A stretch of 64,000 nucleotides of DNA, taken from Dissulfurirhabdus thermomarina. Lineage in GTDB: Bacteria; Desulfobacterota; Dissulfuribacteria; Dissulfuribacterales; Dissulfurirhabdaceae. The translations under genes were made by a program, and so were the position numbers. How positions within the stretch are numbered: the first letter of the stretch is position 1; each line of letters begins with the position of its first letter. Where the stretch lies: NCBI RefSeq assembly GCF_012979235.1, contig NZ_JAATWC010000001.1, positions 501,001-565,000 of the forward strand. Direction: 5' to 3'. The notes beneath the pieces are model-generated. The model did no database searches. It saw only the letters and a list, made by a program, of their open reading frames with translations, and was not told the origin of the DNA. Shown piece after piece: positions 57,232 to 64,000 of this stretch.

Positions 57232-58438
57232 CCCGGGGGCCGGCGGGGCCGCCCCGGCCGGGGCCTGCACCCGGTGCGGGGCGTGTCTCGCGGTGTGCCC
57301 GGTCTACCGGGTGCGCCGGCACGAGGCCGCCGCCCCCCGGGGAAAGACCGTGGCCCTCGGTGCGCGGCCCCCGGTCGCCGGGCCGGGCCTGGAGCGGATG
57401 CTCTCGGCCTGCCTCCAGTGCGGGGCCTGTGCGGCCCGGTGCCCGGCCGGGATCTCGCCGGCCGATCTCGTGCAGCAGGCCAGGGCCGAGGGGCGGGGCG
57501 GCCGGGGGGGGCGGGCGGCCGCCCGGCTCTTCGGCGCCGCCTTTTCGGGGGGGCGGGGCGGCCGGTTCGCGCGTCTTTTCGCCGGGGGCCTCCGGTTCCT
57601 CCGGCGCCTGCCCCTTCCGGGGGGCGGGGGCTGGGGGTTCCCCGCGCCTGCCGCGCTCCCGGCCACGGGGCGGCCCGAGCTGCGCCCGCTGTGCCCGGGC
57701 GCCGGGCCCGTCCGGGCGGCCCTCTTCGTGGGGTGCCTCCAGGAGCACTTCTTCCCCGAGGTGGCCGTGGCGGTGGCCCGCTGGTTCGGGGAAGGAGACC
57801 TGGCGGTGCCCGCCGGGCAGGGCTGCTGCGGGCTGCCCGCCTGGGCCGCGGGGGACGTCGCCGGGGCCCGGGACCAGGCCCGCCGGTTCGTCCGGGTCTT
57901 CGCCCCCCTCCACGCGACGTGGGTGGTGACGGGATGCGCCTCGTGCGCCGCCTTTCTCTCCCGGCGGCTCCCGGGGTTGTTCCCGCCCGGGGATCCGGAC
58001 GGCGAGGCCGCCGCGGCCCTGGCCGCCCGGGTCCGGGAGTTCGCCCGGCTCGTCCTGGAGCTCGGCCTGCGGCCGGCCGGCGCTCCCGGTACCCCGCCCC
58101 CGGCGGCGGTCACCTGGCATACCCCCTGCCACCAGCGCCACGGCCTCGGGGATCCATCCGTCCTGCCCGAGTTCCTGGAAGCCCTCGGCGGCATGGACCT
58201 CCGGCCCGCGGGGGAAGGGTGCTGCGGGCAGGGCGGGGCCTTCGCCTTCCGGGAGCCCGGGACGGCGGAGGCGCTCCTTGCGGCGCGGCGTTCGGACTTC
58301 CGGGCCGCCGGGGCGGAGGTGGTGGTCACCAACTGCTCCGGGTGCCTCCTGCGGCTCCGGGCCGGGCCCGCGGGTCCAGGGGACGGGGGGGTCCGGGTCC
58401 TGCACCCCGCCGAGCTGGCCCAGGGGCGGGGGGGCTGA
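57197..58438 (+). CDS. Fe-S oxidoreductase with two CCG domains (GlcF/LutA-like)
   Basis: 413 residues. Two ferredoxin clusters, CTRCGACLAVCPVYR and CLQCGACAARCP, are followed by CCG domains with GQGCCGLP, GCASC, THTPCHxR-like WHTPCHQR, GEGCCGQGG and TNCSGC. It passes electrons from a partner flavoprotein, perhaps the GlcD-type gene at 50449. Start GTG 57197 overlaps the selenoprotein by 35 bases. The family has known Sec members, but here all cluster positions are Cys. Confidence 0.85.
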   Translation: MNGSGRPSTAASPGAGGAAPAGACTRCGACLAVCPVYRVRRHEAAAPRGKTVALGARPPVAGPGLERMLSACLQCGACAARCPAGISPADLVQQARAEGRGGRGGRAAARLFGAAFSGGRGGRFARLFAGGLRFLRRLPLPGGGGWGFPAPAALPATGRPELRPLCPGAGPVRAALFVGCLQEHFFPEVAVAVARWFGEGDLAVPAGQGCCGLPAWAAGDVAGARDQARRFVRVFAPLHATWVVTGCASCAAFLSRRLPGLFPPGDPDGEAAAALAARVREFARLVLELGLRPAGAPGTPPPAAVTWHTPCHQRHGLGDPSVLPEFLEALGGMDLRPAGEGCCGQGGAFAFREPGTAEALLAARRSDFRAAGAEVVVTNCSGCLLRLRAGPAGPGDGGVRVLHPAELAQGRGG

Positions 58439-58529
58439 TCGCGCCGCCCCTTTCCAAGTCGGTCCGATTGCAGTAAAAACAGTGAATCCCGGCTCACCCA
58501 GGGCCGGTGCCAAAGGACGGACCTGCTAC

Positions 58530-59597
58530 ATGGATATCCGACTGGAATTACTGCCGGAAGGCGAGCGCCGCCATCCCCCGGCCCCCGAGGCCCTCGGTTT
58601 CGGCGACCACTTCTCGAACCACATGTTCCTCATGGACTTCCGGGCGGACCGGGGCTGGATCAACCCCCGGATCGTGCCCTACGCGCCGTTCCGGCTCGAC
58701 CCGGCGGCGATGGCCTTCCATTACGGCCAGGCCATCTTCGAGGGGCTCAAGGCCTACCGGGGCACCGACGGCCGGGTCCGGCTCTTCCGCGCCCGGGCCA
58801 ACGCCGAGCGGTTCAACCGCTCGGCCCGCCGCCTGTGCATGCCCGAGCTGGACGAGGAGATCTTCCTCGAGGGGATCCGGCACCTGGTCCGGGTGGACGC
58901 GGACTGGGTGCCGAAGCAGCGGGGCAATTCCCTCTACATCCGCCCCCTCATGATCGCCACGGAGCCCCACCTCGGCGTGCGCCCCGCCGAGGAATACCTC
59001 TACGCCGTGATCCTGAGCCCCGTGGGGGCCTACTATGCCGAGGGGTTCGACCCGGTCCGGATCTACGTCACCGACAAGTACGTGCGCGCCGCCCCCGGGG
59101 GGGTCGGCGAGGCGAAGACCGCCGGCAACTACGCCGCCAGCCTCATGGCCTCGGAGGAGGCCAAGCGGCTCGGTTTCACCCAGGTGCTCTGGCTGGACGC
59201 CGTGGAACGGCGATACGTCGAGGAAGTGGGCACCATGAACATCTTCTTCCTCCTCGGCGACGAGCTGGTGACCCCGCCCCTCGGGGGCACCATCCTCCCG
59301 GGCATCACCCGCGACTCGGTGCTCCGGCTCACCCGCGACTGGGGGCTCCGCGTCTCCGAGCGGCGCATCGCCGTGGACGAGGTCTTCGAGGGGATCCGAA
59401 GCGGCGTCCTCAGGGAGTGCTTCGGCTCGGGGACCGCCGCGGTCATCTCCCCCGTGGGGTCCCTCTACTACAAGGGGGTCGACCACCGGATCAACGGCGG
59501 CCGCACGGGGGAGCTCGCGCGGCGGCTCTTCGACGAGATCACCGGGCTCCAGTACGGGGACCGGGACGATCCCTACGGCTGGATCGAGATCCTTTGA
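58530..59597 (+). CDS. ilvE: Branched-chain amino acid aminotransferase
   Basis: Fold-type IV PLP enzyme, 355 residues of the longer BCAT class: AMAFHYGQAIFEGLKAYR, NAERFNRSARRL, the PLP lysine in GEAKTAGNYAAS, and EEVGTMNIFFL. It makes or breaks Val, Leu and Ile. ATG 58530 follows AAAGGACGG. A 91-base gap to the Fe-S gene suggests its own promoter. Confidence 0.95.
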   Translation: MDIRLELLPEGERRHPPAPEALGFGDHFSNHMFLMDFRADRGWINPRIVPYAPFRLDPAAMAFHYGQAIFEGLKAYRGTDGRVRLFRARANAERFNRSARRLCMPELDEEIFLEGIRHLVRVDADWVPKQRGNSLYIRPLMIATEPHLGVRPAEEYLYAVILSPVGAYYAEGFDPVRIYVTDKYVRAAPGGVGEAKTAGNYAASLMASEEAKRLGFTQVLWLDAVERRYVEEVGTMNIFFLLGDELVTPPLGGTILPGITRDSVLRLTRDWGLRVSERRIAVDEVFEGIRSGVLRECFGSGTAAVISPVGSLYYKGVDHRINGGRTGELARRLFDEITGLQYGDRDDPYGWIEIL

Positions 59598-59615
59598 CCC
59601 GCCGGGGCGGCCGCC

Positions 59616-60728
59616 TCAGGCGGCCTGGTCCCGGGCCGCCGCCTCGCGGTACCCCGCCTCCAGCTCGTCCATGAGCTCCTGAACGGAGACCAGGCGGTCC
59701 ACCCGCCAGACGTTGGCCCCGCAGAAGACGAAGCCCGCGTCGAGGTAGCCCTTCTGGGCGTTGATAAGGGCCATGGAGATACAGTAGGGGGCCTTGTGGT
59801 AGTCGCAGGCCTTGAGACAGTGGTAGGTACAGGTGTAGGGGCGTTTCTTCCCTTCCCGGGAGCGCTCGATGAAGCGGCCCTTAAGCGCCCGGCCGGGGAG
59901 CCCGACGGGGCTCTGGATGATGGTGACGTCGTCCTTGGTGGCGGCCAGATAGGCCTGCTTGAAGCGGTCCGAGGCGTCGCACTCGTGGGTGGCCACGAAC
60001 CGGGTGCCCATCTGCACGCCCGCGGCCCCCATCTTGATGAACCGGTAGATGTCCGCGCCGGTGTAGACGCCGCCCGCGGCGATGACCGGGATGGGGGTGC
60101 CGCGGCGGGTCCGGAACGGGCGGAGGGCCTCGATGACCTCGGGCACGAGGTTCTCCAGGGCGTAGCGCGGGTCGTCGATCTGCTCCGGCTTGAATCCCAG
60201 GTGGCCGCCGGCCAGGGGACCCTCCACCACCACGGCGTCGGGGGCGCGGTCGTAGTGCTCGACCCACCGGCGGGCCACGATGCCCGCCGCCCGGCCGGAC
60301 GAGACGATGGGGACCAGCGCGGGATCCGTCCCCTCGGGGACGAGCCCCGGCAGGCGGAGCGGGAGACCCGCCCCGCTGATGATGATGTCCGCGCCGGCCT
60401 CGGCCGCCGCCTTCACGATGATGTCGTAGTTGTTGAGGGCCACCATGACGTTGACCCCGATGGGGCCGCCCCCGGATCGGTCCTTGGCGGTCTGGACCTG
60501 CTGCCGCAGGGCGCGGAGGGTGGCCTCGAGGGGGTTCAGGTGGAAGTCGGCCTCGATGATGCCGATCTGGACCGCGGCGATCACCCCGAGCCCGCCGGCC
60601 GCGGCCACGGCGGAGGCCAGGCCGGCCATGGAGATGCCGACGCCCATGCCGCCCTGGATGATGGGCAGCCGGAGGGTTATGTCCCCTATGGTCAGGGTCG
60701 GCGGAGTGAGAGACGTCGTGGACGGCAT
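59616..60728 (-). CDS. Nitronate monooxygenase family flavoprotein
   Basis: 370-residue FMN TIM barrel: PIIQGGMGVGIS at the N-terminus, GVNVMVAL, IISGAGLP, VPIVSSGRAA, GPLAGGHLGF, IPVIAAGGVYTG and GAAGVQMGTRF. It may detoxify propionate-3-nitronate or be a related dioxygenase-like enzyme. The Cys-rich segment CTYHCLKACDYHKAPYC near the C-terminus is extra to the standard fold. Convergent with ilvE. Confidence 0.88.
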   Translation of the reverse strand: MPSTTSLTPPTLTIGDITLRLPIIQGGMGVGISMAGLASAVAAAGGLGVIAAVQIGIIEADFHLNPLEATLRALRQQVQTAKDRSGGGPIGVNVMVALNNYDIIVKAAAEAGADIIISGAGLPLRLPGLVPEGTDPALVPIVSSGRAAGIVARRWVEHYDRAPDAVVVEGPLAGGHLGFKPEQIDDPRYALENLVPEVIEALRPFRTRRGTPIPVIAAGGVYTGADIYRFIKMGAAGVQMGTRFVATHECDASDRFKQAYLAATKDDVTIIQSPVGLPGRALKGRFIERSREGKKRPYTCTYHCLKACDYHKAPYCISMALINAQKGYLDAGFVFCGANVWRVDRLVSVQELMDELEAGYREAAARDQAA

Positions 60729-60810
60729 GGTGCCTTTTAGCCCAACGGCCGCGGCGCGTCAACCGGCGGTGCCCGGCCGTTTGCAGACATAATGGCGTCT
60801 TCGGCCGTCC

Positions 60811-60839
60811 TTGACAAGCCCCTGGGGCCATGATAACGA
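60811..60839 (+). promoter_or_regulatory. Promoter of the tRNA-Lys - tRNA-Glu transcript
   Basis: Perfect TTGACA (60811-60816), then 17 bases to a TAACGA region (60834-60839; GATAAC overlaps it). It lies about 30 bases before tRNA-Lys, as expected for a tRNA promoter. Confidence 0.6.
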
Positions 60840-60870
60840 TACCTGCCTGCGTTCGAGTGGGCCCGCGCCC

Positions 60871-60946
60871 GGGCCGTTAACTCAGCCGGTAGAGTATCTG
60901 CCTTTTAAGCAGAGAGTCGCTGGTTCGAATCCAGCACGGCCCACCA
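60871..60946 (+). tRNA. tRNA-Lys (anticodon TTT)
   Basis: Complete cloverleaf with encoded CCA. Acceptor GGGCCGT pairs with ACGGCCC, anticodon loop CTTTTAA gives TTT (60904-60906), T arm has GGTTCGAATCC. Four bases before tRNA-Glu. Confidence 0.97.
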
Positions 60947-60950
60947 AGAA

Positions 60951-61028
60951 GTCCCCGTCGTCTAGCCAGGTCCAGGACACCGGCCTTTCACGCCGGCAAC
61001 ACCGGTTCAAATCCGGTCGGGGACGCCA
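60951..61028 (+). tRNA. tRNA-Glu (anticodon TTC)
   Basis: Complete cloverleaf with encoded CCA. Acceptor GTCCCCG pairs with CGGGGAC, anticodon loop CTTTCAC gives TTC (60987-60989), T arm has GGTTCAAATCC. Substrate of GltX and, through HemL, of tetrapyrrole synthesis. Confidence 0.97.
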
Positions 61029-61116
61029 TCCGTTCCGCCCCGGCCCCCGGGGGCTTGCCGTCGGGCCCCTGCCGTGCCATCCTGGTGGCAACCCGCATCC
61101 GCCAGGAGGCCTTCCC

Positions 61117-61377
61117 ATGACATCCGGTCCCGTGAAACTCTACGCCCTGAGCACCTGCGGTCACTGCAGGGCCGCCAAGCGGCTCCTCGACGCGCTCGCC
61201 GTGGCCTACGACGTCACCGACGTGGACCTCCTCGAGGGGGAGGAACGGGCCTCGGCGGTGGCGGAGGTCCGCCGGCTCAATCCCCGCTGTTCCTTCCCCA
61301 CCCTGGTGGTGGGCGAGGAGGTGGTGGTGGGCTACCGTGAAGACGAGATCCGCCGGGTCCTGGGGGTGGCGCCATGA
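61117..61377 (+). CDS. Glutaredoxin-like protein
   Basis: 86-residue thioredoxin-fold protein with active site STCGHC (C14, C17) and FPTLVVGEEVVVGY, the cis-Pro and glutathione-loop region. The start ATG 61117 has AGGAGG. Its stop overlaps the next start (ATGA), pairing it with the ferredoxin:thioredoxin reductase subunit, which probably reduces it. Confidence 0.92.
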   Translation: MTSGPVKLYALSTCGHCRAAKRLLDALAVAYDVTDVDLLEGEERASAVAEVRRLNPRCSFPTLVVGEEVVVGYREDEIRRVLGVAP

Positions 61378-61712
61378 TGATGGACCCCCGCGACCTCCGC
61401 GAACGCCTCCGCCGTCTCCAGGAGCCCCAGGGCTACTTCTTCAACCGGGACGAGGCCCGGACCCTGGAGCTGCTCGAGGGCCTCCTGGTGAACGTCGACC
61501 GCTACGGGTACATGTCATGTCCCTGCCGGCTGGCCTCCGGCGACCGGGACCGGGACGCCGACATCATCTGCCCCTGCGCCTACCGGGAGGCCGACGTCCG
61601 GGAATACGGGAGCTGTTACTGCGGGCTCTACGTCTCGCGGGAGTGGAACGAGGAACGGGTCCCCCGGGTCTACGTTCCGGAGCGGCGCCCGCCCGAGCGC
61701 TTTTCGGCCTGA
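61374..61712 (+). CDS. Ferredoxin:thioredoxin reductase catalytic subunit-like protein
   Basis: 112 residues with the full cysteine pattern CPC (49-51), CPC (66-68) and CYC (81-83). In plant FTR one Cys of the first and last pair forms the redox disulfide (here C51 and C83) and the others bind 4Fe-4S. In anaerobes this enzyme reduces thioredoxin- or glutaredoxin-like proteins with ferredoxin electrons. Its end overlaps the NDH-2-like gene on the other strand. Confidence 0.9.
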   Translation: MMMDPRDLRERLRRLQEPQGYFFNRDEARTLELLEGLLVNVDRYGYMSCPCRLASGDRDRDADIICPCAYREADVREYGSCYCGLYVSREWNEERVPRVYVPERRPPERFSA

Positions 61713-62950
61713 GGCCGGCGCGGGAGGATGAGCCGTACCGCCCGGTCCAGGAAGAGGTAGTCCTGGGTCCAGTCGAGGAGCACCGCCAGCCGGTTCCGGA
61801 AGCCCACGAGGTAGAGGATGTGCACGAAGAGCCAGAGGAGCCAGGCCGGCAGGCCGGCGATGGCCCATCGGCCGATCCGGACCACCGCCGCCCCCCGCCC
61901 CACCACGGCCATGGCGCCCTTGTCCCGGTAGCGGAAGGGGACCGGCGTCTCTCCCCGGGCCAGCCGGAGGATGTTCGCCGCGGCGGCCCGTCCCTGTTGT
62001 ACCGCCGCCGGTGCCACGAGCGGGAGCGGCCGCCCGTCCGGCCCCTTCCAACCGCAGAGGTCCCCCGCCACGAAGACCTCCAGCCGTCCCGGCACCTGGA
62101 GCGTCGGGAGGACCTCCACCCGCCCGTCCGGCGTGACCGGGAGGCCGAGGGCCCCGGCCAGGGGATGCCCCCGGACGCCGGCGCTCCAGACCACCGTCTC
62201 GGTGGCGAGCCGGGGGGCGCCGGCAAGCTCGATGCCGTCGGGGTCCACCCGGGTGACCGCGGCGCCGAGGCGGACCTCGACCCCGATGCGCCGCAGGCGC
62301 CGGGCCGCGTACCGGCCCAGTTTTTCCGGGTAGCCGGGCAGGAGCCCGTCCGTGGCTTCGAGGAGCACCACCCGCGCCGCTCCGGGGTCGAGGTCGGGGA
62401 AGTCCTTGGCCAGGGGCCCCCGCACGAGCTCCGCCAGGGCCCCGGCATATTCCACCCCCGTGGGCCCGCCCCCGATGATCACGAAGGTGAGCAGCCGCGT
62501 TCGGGTCTTTGCCTCCGGGGTCACCGCGGCCCGCTCGAAGCAGGTGAGGATGTGGTTGCGGAGTTCGATTCCCTGCTCGAGCTCCTTGAGCTGGAAGCAA
62601 TGCGCGTCGGCGCCGGGGATCCCGTGGAACCGGGGGACGCTCCCCGGGGCCAGGAGCAGGTGGTCGTAGGCCAGGGCCGGGCCGTCGGTGAAGAGAACCC
62701 GCCGGTCGAGGTCCGCCCCCCGGACCTCCGCCATCACGAACCGGATCCCGCGCCGGCGGCGGAAGATGCCCCGGGCCGGGTAGGCGATGTGTTCGGGCTC
62801 CACCTCCGCGGCGGCCACCTGGTAGAGCAACGGGAGGAAGGTGTGGTAGTTGTTGCGGTCCACCAGGGTCGCGTCGGCTCCGGCCGCGGCCAGGGTGCGA
62901 GCGGCCCAGAGCCCAGCGAAGCCCGCCCCCACGATGACCACCCGGCTCAC
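61670..62950 (-). CDS. Type II NADH dehydrogenase-like flavoprotein
   Basis: 426 residues. Two nucleotide-binding folds: VVIVGAGFAGLWAA (N-terminal FAD) and FVIIGGGPTGVEYAG (NAD(P)H), then VFVAGDLCG and a C-terminal amphipathic/hydrophobic stretch (LPAWLLWLFVHILYLVGFRN) for membrane attachment, typical of NDH-2. It would pass electrons from NADH to quinone without pumping. Start GTG 62950 sits on the histidine kinase stop (GTGA), so they form an operon. Confidence 0.9.
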   Translation of the reverse strand: MSRVVIVGAGFAGLWAARTLAAAGADATLVDRNNYHTFLPLLYQVAAAEVEPEHIAYPARGIFRRRRGIRFVMAEVRGADLDRRVLFTDGPALAYDHLLLAPGSVPRFHGIPGADAHCFQLKELEQGIELRNHILTCFERAAVTPEAKTRTRLLTFVIIGGGPTGVEYAGALAELVRGPLAKDFPDLDPGAARVVLLEATDGLLPGYPEKLGRYAARRLRRIGVEVRLGAAVTRVDPDGIELAGAPRLATETVVWSAGVRGHPLAGALGLPVTPDGRVEVLPTLQVPGRLEVFVAGDLCGWKGPDGRPLPLVAPAAVQQGRAAAANILRLARGETPVPFRYRDKGAMAVVGRGAAVVRIGRWAIAGLPAWLLWLFVHILYLVGFRNRLAVLLDWTQDYLFLDRAVRLILPRRPQAEKRSGGRRSGT

Positions 62951-64000
62951 GGCGTTCCTCCCAGGGCGTTCTTCACCGCGGCGAGGAGGGCCTCCAGGGT
63001 GAAGGGCTTCTGGAGGAAGGGGACGGCCGCCTCGCGGATGTGGCGCCACTGGGCCTTCTGGTCGGTGTAGCCGCTGGTGAGGAGCACCTTCATGCCGGGC
63101 GCCCGGGCCGCGAGGTCCCGGACGAGGTCCAGCCCCGTGGCGTCGGGGAGGACCACGTCGCTCAGGAGGAGGTCGAACCCGCCGCCGGCCGACTCGAAAC
63201 ACTCCCGGGCCTCCGCCCCGGAGGCCGCGGCGGTCACCTCGTAGCCGTTTCCGGCGAGGGCCATGGCGGCGAAGTCCCGCACCGACGCCTCGTCTTCCAC
63301 CAGGAGGATGCGTTCCCCCCGCCCCCTGAGCCCGCCGAGGTCGGCCCGGGGCCGGTCCTCCGGGCCGGCGGCCGTCGCGGCGGCCGGGAAGTAGACGGTG
63401 AAGGCGGTCCCGCGCCCGGGTTCGCTCCGGACGTCGATCCAGCCGCCGTGTTCCTGGACGATCCCGTAGACCACCGAGAGACCGAGCCCGGTGCCCCGTC
63501 CCGCCTCCTTGGTGGTGAAGAAGGGCTCGAAGACGTGGGAGAGGGTCTCGGCGTCCATGCCGAGGCCGGTGTCCGCCACCGTGAGGGCCACGAAGCGCCC
63601 CCGGCGCCCGGGGGCGGCCTCGGGTGGGTCCTCGACCCGGACGTTGCGGGTCCGGAGGGTGAGGACCCCGCCCTCCGGCATGGCGTCGCGGGCGTTGACC
63701 GCGAGGTTCATGATCACCTGGTCGACGTTGGCGGCGTCGCCCCGGACGGGCCAGGGGGCGGGCTCGAGGTCGGTCTCCACGGTGATGTCCTCCCCGATGA
63801 GCCGGGTGAGCATCTTCAGGAGGTCCCGGATGGTGGCGTTGAGGTCGATGGAGGTGAACTCCATGGGCTGGCGCCGGCTGAAGAGGAGGAGCTGGCGCAC
63901 GAGGTTGCCCGCCCGGACCGCCGCCCGGTGGATGTAGCGGAGGTCCGCGTGGACGGGGTCCTCCTCCGGGATCTTGAGCAGCGCCAGGTCCGTGTAGCCC
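62947..64000 (-). CDS. Hybrid histidine kinase (5' end outside window)
   Basis: 351 codons visible, reading from the window edge. The first visible residues (GYTDLALLK) lie just after the phospho-His box, which is cut off. The ATPase shows NLAVNARDAM (N box), DTGLGM, FEPFFTTKEAGRGTGLGLS; a receiver domain follows with LVEDEA, phospho-Asp in LLLSDVVLPD, TSGYTD and QKPF. Target and input are not visible. Co-transcribed with the NDH-2-like gene. Confidence 0.93.
   Translation of the reverse strand, partial: GYTDLALLKIPEEDPVHADLRYIHRAAVRAGNLVRQLLLFSRRQPMEFTSIDLNATIRDLLKMLTRLIGEDITVETDLEPAPWPVRGDAANVDQVIMNLAVNARDAMPEGGVLTLRTRNVRVEDPPEAAPGRRGRFVALTVADTGLGMDAETLSHVFEPFFTTKEAGRGTGLGLSVVYGIVQEHGGWIDVRSEPGRGTAFTVYFPAAATAAGPEDRPRADLGGLRGRGERILLVEDEASVRDFAAMALAGNGYEVTAAASGAEARECFESAGGGFDLLLSDVVLPDATGLDLVRDLAARAPGMKVLLTSGYTDQKAQWRHIREAAVPFLQKPFTLEALLAAVKNALGGTP

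Noticed and set aside
57197-58438. Second selenoprotein (CCG family includes Sec members)
   Set aside because: All cluster positions are encoded by Cys codons and no in-frame TGA is needed.

Overview
This is a GC-rich (roughly 70 %), gene-dense chromosomal window from a Gram-negative bacterium. It most resembles the Desulfobacterota / former Deltaproteobacteria. Three arrangements point there: ATP synthase genes split into an F1 block with two b-type subunits (22216-28278) and a separate atpZ-atpI-atpB-atpE block (35315-37190), the order zapB-zapA-6S RNA-rny-tyrS, and a gene for selenocysteine tRNA. No genus is claimed. I saw no phage, insertion sequence or CRISPR array. Almost every gene belongs to a recognisable family, and many start on the stop codon of the previous gene.

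Layout. 1-4122 (minus): chemotaxis operon of cheA, a PhnD-type periplasmic binding protein and a chemoreceptor cut by the window edge. 4244-10792: uvrB, gltX, ftsY, an HU/IHF protein, a DUF523 protein and purM. 10967-13085: a translationally coupled trio of Cys-rich protein, nucleoside deaminase and radical SAM/SPASM protein, facing an ABC importer (13036-15496) and a YkgJ-type Cys-cluster protein. 16647-22065: rod-shape operon mreBCD-mrdA-rodA. 22216-28278: ATP synthase b', b, delta, alpha, gamma, beta, epsilon, closed by a strong terminator. 28363-35154: a shortened GlmU, zapB, zapA, 6S RNA, RNase Y, tyrS, hemL. 35315-37190: rest of the ATP synthase FO. 37277-39775: a reduced UvrA-like ATPase. 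39897-39994: tRNA-Sec. 40140-48389: lipoprotein, glgC, PilZ protein, Rossmann protein, CobD-like enzyme, pabB-pabC fusion, metallo-hydrolase and HD protein. 48390-53938: a dnaA gene with altered Walker B motif behind an AT-rich leader, a GlcD-type oxidase, ispD, ispF and a second YkgJ-type protein. 54300-58438: holA, an HD nucleotidase, a probable selenoprotein and a CCG-domain Fe-S protein. 58530-64000: ilvE, nitronate monooxygenase, tRNA-Lys, tRNA-Glu, glutaredoxin, ferredoxin:thioredoxin reductase subunit, NDH-2-like flavoprotein and a hybrid histidine kinase cut by the window edge.

How the parts connect. The most interesting signal is selenocysteine use. The tRNA-Sec gene lies 16 kb from a reading frame (56320-57231) interrupted by one in-frame TGA that makes a Cys-x-x-Sec motif. 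The TGA is followed at the right spacing by a hairpin with the features of a bacterial SECIS element. The protein is an exported UshA-like domain whose usual metal ligands appear lost. Other second-look items are the DnaA variant, two copies of an imperfect inverted-repeat element (30321-30480 and 48757-48925), the shortened GlmU, the reduced UvrA, and an ATP synthase c subunit with His and Cys residues beside the ion site.
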